Assembly: GCF_947623445.1 (NCBI RefSeq) | Contig: NC_135247.1 | Coordinates: 4,590,501 to 4,654,500 of the forward strand | Length of the DNA stretch: 64,000 nucleotides | Source of the DNA: Clavelina lepadiformis | Lineage: Eukaryota; Chordata; Ascidiacea; Aplousobranchia; Clavelinidae | Direction of reading: 5' to 3' | In this document: positions 1 through 8,220 of the stretch, in pieces | Numbering within the stretch: the first letter of the stretch is position 1 | How the letters are laid out: each line of letters begins with the position of its first letter | Position numbers and translations under genes: made by a program | Notes under the pieces: generated by a model | The model's input: only the letters and a program-made list of their open reading frames with translations | What the model was told of the DNA's origin: nothing | The model's database searches: none

Positions 1-83
1 TACATATACAAATTAAAATATTTCAATAAATACAGTGGGTAATGTATCACAAATTTCAAACAAACTAAACCCATTCTTTATAC

Positions 84-579
84 CAGGGATTCCCAACATG
101 TGGTAAGCGTACCGAAGGTCTTCCAGGTGGTATGAATAAAAGTTCTATTTTTTCACAAAAACCTGGATTCACAGCTTTCTAGTTTACTTGTCGGGTTTTC
201 TTTGGAAATCAATAAATTTTCCTGAAGTCTTATTGTTTCGTAACAATACGATCTTAAAATACAGGTCATGTCAACAGAGAGCGTTACTTCTCATAAGCGT
301 TATAGATATGAGGTCGAATGATTGCTCATAAGTGTTACTTCTCTAACAACTTCATAGTAATTCTATGAAAGTATTGGTGGTAATGCAGGTATGTGTGCAG
401 CGTAAATGCAGACATGCACGTAATGTTGTGTAAAATAATAATGCAGGTAATGGTAATGTATATTATTCTTCTGAATAAACTAAGATTAGATCCAATTAGT
501 TGTTCTGCAAGTAGTCGTACGTGTTGACAATACAGGGTGCCAAAGTGGTACGAGATAGTAAAAAGGTTGGGAACCCCTG
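84..579. mobile_element. Non-autonomous hAT element (MITE), 496 bp
   Basis: The left end reads CAGGGATTCCCAAC and the right end GTTGGGAACCCCTG, which are imperfect inverted repeats. They are flanked by an 8-bp near-duplication, CTTTATAC (76-83) and CTTTATAT (580-587). An 8-bp target duplication and CAG...CTG ends are typical of hAT elements. There is no coding capacity. The right-hand 65 bp, including a GTGTTGACAAT stretch and AAAAAGGTTGGGAACCCCTG, are close to the right end of the element at 43330-43653, so both belong to one family. Confidence 0.85.
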
Positions 580-1393
580 CTTTATATGTTCCACTACATA
601 ATATCTACTTCTATGAATCATTTATGAATAATTTAAAACCATTCTGGGCTTACAATATATTTTATGCGACTCACTGCATAAAATAGTGTATAACTATTGA
701 GTCATTCCATGTATAATCAACCAATTTTTTTAAAATTTGTAACCACTACTCTTGGATTTTGATAATTTCAATATATGTTATAGACCTTGGAAAAAGCCGA
801 AGATTAAAAAAAAAATCTTGAAAATATCTCCAGGCGTTTTCGAGTTATTCAAATTTGAAATTTTCGCCACACGATGGCCTTTGGCTAGTGAGCACTGGTC
901 ACGCTTTATGATTTTCTTTAATATCTTTATTTCTGAAGGTAGAATAATGAAACAAATGTTGAATTTACCATTTTTGGGGTCAAGGAATTCATTTAAGCAC
1001 ATAAAAAACCTATATCACACCTCCTTCATGGAGTAAATTAAGTTTTTTCATTAAAGTCAAAGTTCAAGTTTACGATGCAATTACAAAAATAGCAATCGCA
1101 TTGGAAACATAATTTTTGCACTTTTGTGTAGCATGGTTCATGTATTTTCATGTATCCAAAAATTGGAAACTTGTTTTTTGTTCTTTAGGAATAAAGTTGC
1201 TTTTAACAGCAAGCACGATTTTTAAGATTCTTATAAGATATAAAATGCAGATTTGAGCAATATCGTATAACTGGTCATGCATATATGCAAGGTTGAAATT
1301 CCAAGGCACCAACTGCTAGTGTTTAAAGATTATTCACCAAAAACATTAATTACTGCCTGCTAAAGGTGCACTCTGAGAGAGGTTACAGTAAAT

Positions 1394-2308
1394 TTGACTT
1401 CCTTTTTGAACTTTAATTTTGCCTACTCCTATTTTGATTCTTATTATTTTATTATTATTATTGTTATTATTATTTTGATTTCATCTATGTATGAAAATGA
1501 TGAATTTACCCGTTTAATTCCTGGAATTAAAGATTATGTAAGTGTTTTCAAAAATGTTCATAAGCAAAAGAGGCTCATTTTGTGTAATTTGAAGGAATTA
1601 TATGCCACATTTTGTGAAAAATATCCCGAGCTGAAGATTGGATTCTCAAAGTTTTGTTCCCTCCGTCCCAAATGGTGTGTCCCCGTATCGTCCAAAGGCA
1701 GTCATTCTGTCTGTGTGTGCATCCAACATCAAAATTCAATCCTTCTGGTTAATGCTACCAACAACAATGAAACATACAAAACATTGATTGACAAAATAGT
1801 GTGCAGCACGGAGAACAAAATGTGCGTGTTGCATCGTTGTGAACAATGTCTTGGGTTTCAAGCACTAGAAGGCTTTTTGCTTGCACAGTATGATGAGGAA
1901 CTTGATGATGAAGTCCAATGCCAACAATGGAAGTCTACAGACACGATGGATCTTATCACGGTGTTAATGACGAGATATGAATGGATTCAAGAAATTGTAA
2001 GAGTTTTGGATGATCTTACAAAGCATTCATTCATAACTAAATGCCAATCTAGATACTTAAACTCCAGAAAGAGTTCTTTAATAGATGATACTTGTGTGAT
2101 TTTGCTGGATTTCGCTGAGAATTACACTTTTACAATCCAAGATGAAGTAAAAAGCTATCACTGGAACCAGCAGCAATGTACAATCCACCCCGCTGTTGTG
2201 TATTACATGCATGATCACATCTGGTCAGATGTAGGTCTTTGTAAGCTAGCTGTCTTAACCAGTCATTTAACAGTACTTCCAACACCATCACATGGAGATT
2301 TCCCGTGA
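1394..2308 (+). pseudogene. Truncated transposase-like protein, left arm copy
   Basis: This open frame encodes a protein with the conserved blocks ILCNLKELY, KIGFSKFCSLRPKWCV, SHSVCVCIQHQN, the CxxC pair CEQC and DFAENYTFTIQDE. This pattern belongs to a large group of uncharacterised invertebrate transposon proteins that I take to be DDE-type transposases; I cannot name the superfamily. The first likely catalytic Asp lies in LLDFAENY. The first real ATG is at 1487; the frame upstream is a TTA-rich low-complexity stretch. After IHPAVVYY (about 2205) the frame runs into the spacer in antisense and ends, so the catalytic second half is missing. It is probably not functional. Confidence 0.6.
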
Positions 2309-3331
2309 CTGCTCGGAAAAAAGGACCAACACGCTTCCAGGTTGAAATCACACTTGTGATGGCACAAATTCAGCATATTTTTATACTGTCCAGCGCAACC
2401 GTCCGAGAAATATTCAACTTTAGTAATGGTGCTGGACAAGTTGGAATCAATGCAGTGAGTTTGTACAAAAGCCCATGCACAAAAGCTGTGTCATGTGTTA
2501 AGTCATCTGAAACAAAGCAAAATGACTGCTGCACAACAGCGGGGTGGATTGTACATTGCTGCTGGTTCCACTTTGTACTTCATCTTGGATTGTAAAAGTG
2601 TAATTCTCAGCGAAATCCAGCAAAATCACACAAGTATCATCTATTAAAGAACTCTTTCTGGAGTTTAAGTATCTAGATTGGCATTTAGTTATGAATGAAT
2701 GCTTTGTAAGATCATCCAAAACTCTTACAATTTCTTGAATCCATTCATATCTCGTCATTAACACCGTGATAAGATCCATCGTGTCTGTAGACTTCCATTG
2801 TTGGCATTGGACTTCATCATCAAGTTCCTCATCATACTGTGCAAGCAAAAAGCCTTCTAGTGCTTGAAACCCAAGACATTGTTCACAACGATGCAACACG
2901 CACATTTTGTTCTCCGTGCTGCACACTATTTTGTCAATCAATGTTTTGTATGTTTCATTGTTGTTGGTAGCATTAACCAGAAGGATTGAATTTTGATGTT
3001 GGATGCACACACAGACAGAATGACTGCCTTTGGACGATACGGGGACACACCATTTGGGACGGAGGGAACAAAACTTTAAGAATCCAATCTTCAGCTCGGG
3101 ATATTTTTCACAAAATGTGGCATATAATTCCTTCAAATTACACAAAATGAGCCTCTTTTGCTTATGAACATTTTTGAAAACACTTACATAATCTTTAATT
3201 CCAGGAATTAAACGGGTAAATTCATCATTTTCATACATAGATGAAATCAAAATAATAATAACAATAATAATAATAAAATAATAAGAATCAAAATAGGAGT
3301 AGGCAAAATTAAAGTTCAAAAAGGAAGTCAA
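2200..3331 (-). pseudogene. Transposase-like protein, right arm copy with C-terminal half in the spacer
   Basis: The same protein as the left-arm copy, read on the minus strand. Unlike that copy it continues into the spacer, where the family's second half is visible in successive frames: a DLTHDTAF block, then SDGCAGQYKN (likely second catalytic Asp), then SSHGKSPCDGVGSTVK. The gene is broken. A 7-bp deletion after QDEV (near 2568) shifts the frame, another shift precedes SDGCAGQ, and a TGA interrupts the block after STVK, where this family normally has Arg. The ATG is at about 3238. The order of motifs shows that the original gene ran from about 3240 towards 2200. Confidence 0.6.
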
Positions 3332-4154
3332 ATTTACTGTAACCTCTCTCAGAGTGCACCTTTAGCAGGCAGTAATTAATGTTTTTGGTGAATAATCTTT
3401 AAACACTAGCAGTTGGTGCCTTGGAATTTCAACCTTGCATATATGCATGACCAGTTATACGATATTGCTCAAATCTGCATTTTATATCTTATAAGAATCT
3501 TAAAAATCGTGCTTGCTGTTAAAAGCAACTTTATTCCTAAAGAACAAAAAACAAGTTTCCAATTTTTGGATACATGAAAATACATGAACCATGCTACACA
3601 AAAGTGCAAAAATTATGTTTCCAATGCGATTGCTATTTTTGTAATTGCATCGTAAACTTGAACTTTGACTTTAATGAAAAAACTTAATTTACTCCATGAA
3701 GGAGGTGTGATATAGGTTTTTCATGTGCTTAAATGAATTCCTTGACCCCAAAAATGGTAAATTCAACATTTGTTTCATTATTCTACCTTCAGAAATAAAG
3801 ATATTAAAGAAAATCATAAAGCGTGACCAGTGCTCACTAGCCAAAGGCCATCGTGTGGCGAAAATTTCAAATTTGAATAACTCGAAAACGCCTGGAGATA
3901 TTTTCAAAATTTTTTTTTTAATCTTCGGCTTTTTCCAAGGTCTATAACATATATTGAAATTATCAAAATCCAAGAGTAGTGGTTACAGGGCCTGGTTGAT
4001 TATACATGGAATGACTCTATTGGATGTTATTGTATACTAGACTCAGGTCTGGCTATCTAGTTGTGACATCAATATCACTTTGATAATATTTTGCACTAAA
4101 TCTCAGAAATTCTACGTGTTTCACATGGGTGAACTGGTAAAAAAGCTCATATAC

Positions 4155-4377
4155 CTGTCTTGGGAAATGTAACTATGAAGACATCTCCTTCCCTCGGGTT
4201 CCATTTCTCGTATGCATACTCTGTTGTTTCAACAGAAAAGTTTGGAATGATATTGTAACCTTTTAGAACTTCTCCTTTCGTTGTTTGACCAAGCTTTGTA
4301 GCAAAAATCTCTTTAAGTTTCCTGAAAGTTTCCATTTGTTTGTCTGTCAACAAACCAGTCGACTGTAGTTCCTCCAT
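4155..4377 (-). CDS. Cytosolic sulfotransferase (SULT), first coding exon only
   Basis: This exon starts at an ATG and ends at a GT donor right after TFPKTG. SULT enzymes transfer sulfate from PAPS to small hydroxyl or amine acceptors in the cytosol. The exon holds the usual N-terminal region, with KGYNIIPNFSVE and the EYAYEKW helix, then the beta-strand VFIVTFPKTG that opens the PAPS-binding loop (TYPKSGTTW in most members). The intron position after the loop Gly matches other animal SULT genes. The following exons should lie to the left on the minus strand. None is visible at 1-4155, where the palindrome and a MITE sit, so they are beyond the window or lost. A related decayed exon lies at 12338-12566. 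Confidence 0.8.
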
Positions 4378-5067
4378 TTCATTAAGATTTAGTCAAATAG
4401 TTTCTTAACATACAAATAGCCTAAAATTGGGTGTGGTTTTTACTTCATAAATGCATATATATAAACTACTAACATACATAGAAGTGTACTATGCTGTCTT
4501 AGTATAGGCTACAATACTACAGTATGGTTGTACAGTACACTGCACAGAACACTGTAAGTTCTATTGTAGGGGATTCCCAAAACTAAATGAGGGTTCTTAT
4601 TGTTTATTTTATCGGTACAGTATTTTAAGAAATAAAAATTGTATAGAATACAATGGTTAAAAAAGCTTGAAATTAGGCTACGTAGGAGACCAAAAAATAT
4701 ATCCTAATTTAATTTCCGAAACTTTGGCGGCGTCAATAATTTGTACTTTTGCTCTCCCTCTCGAGACTCGCCTCTTTGTGCACTTCGTGTTCAATCCGGT
4801 GCATGTCGTTGTACTAACAGTAGTACTGATTGTGCATGCTATATTTTTTTGACTGCATAGGCCTACCTGGTGTCGTATGCGTCGACACCAGGTAGACTCG
4901 ACTTGGGACTGTAATTTAAATGACTCCACTAGACTCAACTTAAGCCGCTTTGAAACAGTTGTCTGATATGCGGTAGAGAATATATAAATGATAAAGCTAC
5001 TTCGCTCAAAAGTTGTAATCGAATGTGGGAAAGGTAGGCAAAAGTGGTTTATGTAACTATACCAGAG
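4378..5067. other. Intergenic, no gene recognised
   Basis: Short open frames occur here (for example 4678-4938 minus), but they show no domain, no convincing splice context and no match to a family I know. Confidence 0.4.
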
Positions 5068-5364
5068 CTGGTTTTCAATCTTTTTCGTTTCGCGACCCCA
5101 ACCAGAAATTGGATTTACGTAATGTGATTTAACGCTAAATGTATCGAAGTCTTGAACAAATATTTCTTAAAGGTATTCGTTATAAAATCTTCACTTTTTC
5201 GCCAGAAACTTAATCTCTTATGTTGTTTACGTTACTGCTGATATTACTGTCTAATTTGTTCTTACCATCAATGACTATCACACACACGTAAAATACTGCC
5301 AAACGTGACCAAATTTCTGAAGTTAAAAGCCTTTCACCGAGAAAAACCGTACTTCGCGGTACTA
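5068..5364. repeat. Probable hAT terminal fragment
   Basis: The stretch beginning CAGAGCTGGTTTTCAATC, followed by TTTTTCGTTTCGCGACCCC, looks like the terminus of Charlie-type hAT elements. No matching right end or target duplication was found, so this is a partial copy, perhaps cut by the adjacent Mutator-like element. Confidence 0.4.
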
Positions 5365-5640
5365 CGACACCTTATCGAACGACACTTTATCGAAAGACAC
5401 TTTATCGAACGACACCTGATCGAAACGACAGCTGATCGAAAGACACTTTATCGAACGACAGTTAATCGAGCCGACAGTTGATCGAACGACACTTTATCGA
5501 AACGACAGCTGATCGAACGACACTTTATCGAACCGACAGTTAATCAAAACGACAGTTGATCGAACGACACTTTATCGAACCGACAGTTAATCAAAACGAC
5601 AGTTGATCGAACGACACTTTATCGAACCCACAGTTCAAGC
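5365..5640 (+). repeat. Tandem array, ~15-16 bp unit, left MULE terminus
   Basis: Units alternate between CGACACTTTATCGAA, CGACAGTTAATCAAAA and CGACAGTTGATCGAA. The last part forms a higher-order repeat of about 47 bp (three units). The inverted counterpart is at 7464-7690. Confidence 0.9.
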
Positions 5641-5899
5641 AAGATTTTTGCGTGTTTCTCAAACATTGAAACAATGAGCCATTGTGATGTGCGGTCTTTG
5701 TAATGGTGTGCATTAATGAATTGTGATGTATATATCATAAAGTTGACAATTTATATTTTATGTCTATATTTTATATTTGTATCATAAAGTGTTCGATTTC
5801 GCATGGCGGCCGGCCCGCCCACATATTAATAAGATATCACAAGAATACGCACGAGAATTACTAAGTACGAGATTGTCTGTACAGTAGACTAGACTAGTC

Positions 5900-6218
5900 A
5901 TTATAGATACAAAGAGTAAGGAATTGAAGGCAAAATTTTATAGCAAGGGGCATGTCGCTGCCTGACTTTTACACAAAGTAGCTTCTTGAAAGTAGTCTTT
6001 ATCCCAGCTTGACCGACAGCGCAAAATAAATGGCTTCGATGCTTGGTAGCACGTACACATGTGAACAAATATTTTCAACAATGAAATTCACGAAAAGCAA
6101 GCTAAGATCACGCATTTCCGACGCCTATTTAGAAAATGTTCTGGTTATTGCTTCATATGACTTGTCACCAGATGTTGAAAAACTTTCACAAAGCAAGCAG
6201 CATCAAGTGTCACTTTAA
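5900..6218 (+). pseudogene. hAT transposase C-terminal fragment
   Basis: The frame from 6030 encodes a C-terminal hAT dimerisation region: GSTYTCEQIFSTMKFTKSK, then RISDAYLENVLVIA and a stop at 6218. This is the GTF2IRD2/ZBED-like hAT type (compare STYLCESLFSSMNFVKNK in the intact element at 44016). Upstream codons back to about 5930 look like the preceding region but contain stops. The BED finger and catalytic core are absent. It lies between the MULE inverted repeats, in the same direction as the MULE transposase fragment. Confidence 0.75.
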
Positions 6219-6448
6219 TGCTGTGTTGTTGAAGTGTGAATACAGATATTTTGCTCTTCTTGTGATTGGTACGATTGAGATTGCAGAGTCAATGTACTGA
6301 AGTGAGTGTGAATTATTGTATTAATGAGGCATCAGGTAAGTAAATAAAGTGACTAACCGCTAGAAGGGAAAAAGTGTTACCGTAGTCTGTGATATAAATT
6401 CATAATCAACAGGAAATATTTCATTTATTTATATGTTATTATTTATTT

Positions 6449-6862
6449 ATGAGTAGTCTTGTCTTGTCTGAATACATTGACTATTTTGAAACTACTTGGA
6501 TTGGACGATTGTGTCGCAGGAATCGTCGTCAATCTCTATTTCCTATCCGGTGTTGGAATGTTTTCCACCGGGTTCAAGATGACCTTCCAAGAACGAATAA
6601 TAGCATTGAAGGATGGCACAATGCGTTCAGCAAGCGTGTCTCATTATCCCATCCGACGCTTCGAAGACTCGTCAAAAAAATTAAGCGGGAACAAGGTTCC
6701 AACGAAATGTTAATTGAGCAATTGAGTGCTGGAATCGATGGCCCACCTCGGAAGAAGCGCTACGACGCTGTCAACCAACGGCTGAAGAGCATAGTTGAAA
6801 ATTATGACTCAACAAATATGGACATAAAAAGTTATCTTCGAGCAATTGCACACAACTTGTAA
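6449..6862 (+). pseudogene. Mutator-like transposase, C-terminal fragment
   Basis: The sequence has the typical end of an animal MULE transposase: YFETTWIG, LCRRNRRQSLFP, WNVF, then LPRTNNSIEGWHNAFSKRV, SHPTLRRLVKKIKREQ, and the C-terminal YLRAIAHNL before the stop. The zinc-finger and DDE catalytic regions that normally precede this are not found upstream, where instead a hAT fragment sits. The remaining ~130 residues are open, which suggests fairly recent loss of the rest. MULE transposases move DNA by cut and paste. Confidence 0.8.
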
Positions 6863-7040
6863 TTAAATGAATGCGATTGAAATGTGCACTTCGTCAGTTG
6901 TCGTGCTTTTAACAGTGCATGTTGTCAGTTCTTTTAATAAATTGTCGTTCTTTTAACAGTGCATATCGTCAGTTGTTTCAATAAATTGTGGATCTTTTAA
7001 CCCTATCCTAACCAGGCTCGCGAGTTTACTAAAAAAACTA

Positions 7041-7380
7041 GGTGTGGCCAACCCCGCACACACACTTGCAATCGTTAATTACTAAAAACCTATGCGTCGT
7101 AGACTGATGAGATTATTACAGGTTAGTACAAACATCATCTGGCTTCCTGTATACATCATAATTGTAAAACTAAAGAAAGTGAATTTAGTGTAAATTAGGT
7201 ATTTCTAAAAGTGTCACATTTCTATAAATTCTTCTTGTTACGCCGCGCCCCCGCTGTGAAAAGAGAACGAAAAAGATTAGTTAGTCAAGTTATTGGTGCG
7301 TAAATGAGTAATACGTTTCAATGCGGAGAGAGAGCAAAATTATATAAATATCACAATATCTCAAAAATTACAAAATCCAA
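7041..7380 (-). repeat. hAT 5' leader fragment, copy of 11417-11790
   Basis: Read on the minus strand, this stretch matches 11417-11790 over most of its length, including TTTACTCATT, CTTGTTACGCC and GTATACAGGAAGCCAG. Its outer part also matches the region upstream of the hAT transposase at 46140-46330. It is therefore the start of a hAT element without its coding part, lying inside the MULE. Confidence 0.7.
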
Positions 7381-7463
7381 CTTTATCAAACAAACATGGA
7401 CAGATAGCTGAACATCACAATGACCCATTGTTGCAATGTTTGAGAAACACGCAAAAATCTTGC

Positions 7464-7690
7464 TTGAACTGTCGGTTCGATAAAGTGTCGTTCGATCAAC
7501 TGTCGTTTTGATTAACTGTCGGTTCGATAAAGTGTCGTTTGATCAACTTTCGGTTCGATAAAGTGTCGTTCGATCAACTGTCGTTTCGATCAGGTGTCGT
7601 TTCGATCAGGTGTCGTTCGATTAAGTGTCTTTCGATAAAGTGTCGTTCGATTAAGTGTCGTTCGATAAAGTGTCTTTCGATAAGGTGTCG
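7464..7690 (-). repeat. Tandem array, right MULE terminus
   Basis: This is the reverse complement of the array at 5365-5640. The outermost unit TTCGATAAGGTGTCG mirrors CGACACCTTATCGAA at the left end. Order and number of units differ between the two arrays, so they have changed independently since insertion. Confidence 0.9.
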
Positions 7691-7725
7691 CGTCACGGTT
7701 ATTGTCTGAAGTCTCAAATCCTCAC

Positions 7726-7894
7726 CTGCTGCTACTACAGCTTTGAAATGAGCTCTTGGTTTATTCATTGACCTCACTTTGATCCAGTGAGGGTCTTTAT
7801 CTTCAGTATTCAGGGAGTAAATTACTGGTCCCAATAAAAACACCATATTTCCAATGGATACAATAGCATTACCTTCCCAGTTAATGTAAAACTT
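7726..7894 (-). CDS. Orphan Kelch-repeat exon
   Basis: The exon has an acceptor after a pyrimidine run (TTTTTTTTTAG) and a GTGAGG donor. It encodes a stretch typical of Kelch blades: NMVFLLGPVIYSLN, then WIKVRSMNKPRAHFKAVVAAG, matching the family pattern W..v..M..pR..f..av..g. The next blade should begin GG.iYv.GG in a following exon to the left, but the MULE begins only 36 bp downstream and no further blade is visible down to 4378. It lies 327 bp beyond the stop of the kinase on the same strand, so it may be an alternative 3' exon of that gene or a remnant of another gene. Confidence 0.55.
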
Positions 7895-8220
7895 CTAAAA
7901 AAAAAACAACCAATTTAACAAACAATTAAATGATGTCGGTCATCCCATCAGCTTTATTCATGAATTAATAGATGAATAATATGATCAATTTTCAAAACTA
8001 AATCAGTTTATTTAGTATATACAAAAATTTAACCAAGTTATAAAATTTAGGTAAATATTAGAACCGAAATTGTGTCAAAATCCTTCGTTTCAAAAACAAA
8101 TTTTGAAAGCTGGTAAGGTTGACCAGGTTTAGCAGATCCACACACCAGAAACATTCCTGTTAACAAAAGTAAACTCTAAGCAAAAAGCAAGCTTAGATAT
8201 CCATGGCAACAACATTTCTT

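Larger units (their letters stand above)
699..4017. mobile_element. Palindromic (foldback) DNA transposon with ~1.5 kb inverted arms
   Basis: Positions 699-2200 and 2532-4017 are inverted copies of each other with very few differences, around a ~330 bp spacer. The termini are GAGTCATTCC (699) and GGAATGACTC (4017), flanked by TATT on both sides (695-698 and 4018-4021), a possible 4-bp target duplication. Each arm holds the 5' part of the same transposase-like gene pointing inward. The spacer, read on the minus strand, continues the coding sequence of the right-hand copy. The simplest reading is one element on the minus strand whose 5' half was copied in inverted orientation onto its own 3' side. 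The few differences are single bases, a 7-bp deletion near 2560, and a short block near 730/3985, so the event looks recent. Confidence 0.85.
5365..7690. mobile_element. Mutator-like element (MULE) with tandem-repeat terminal inverted repeats
   Basis: The left end (5365-5640) is about 17 tandem units of the type CGACACTTTATCGAA, 15-16 bp each. The right end (about 7464-7690) is the reverse complement of the same array with about 15 units. Inside the arrays the inverted repeat continues as unique sequence: 5632-5695 matches 7408-7470 inverted. A MULE transposase C-terminus lies inside at 6449-6862, which ties the long inverted repeats to this superfamily. The catalytic part of the transposase is missing, so the copy is non-autonomous. 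No 8-11 bp target duplication is evident at the borders. Two hAT-derived fragments also lie inside (about 5900-6240 and 7041-7380). Confidence 0.8.

Noticed and set aside
778..1002. Open frames at 752-1036 and 778-1002, and their mirror copies at 3689-3973 and 3723-3947
   Set aside because: They are overlapping frames on opposite strands in the outer, probably non-coding, arms of the palindrome. They appear twice only because the arms are duplicated.
5365..5640. Regular short repeats that might suggest a CRISPR array
   Set aside because: Units are 15-16 bp, directly adjacent, without unique spacers, and have an inverted counterpart at 7464-7690. The genome is eukaryotic.
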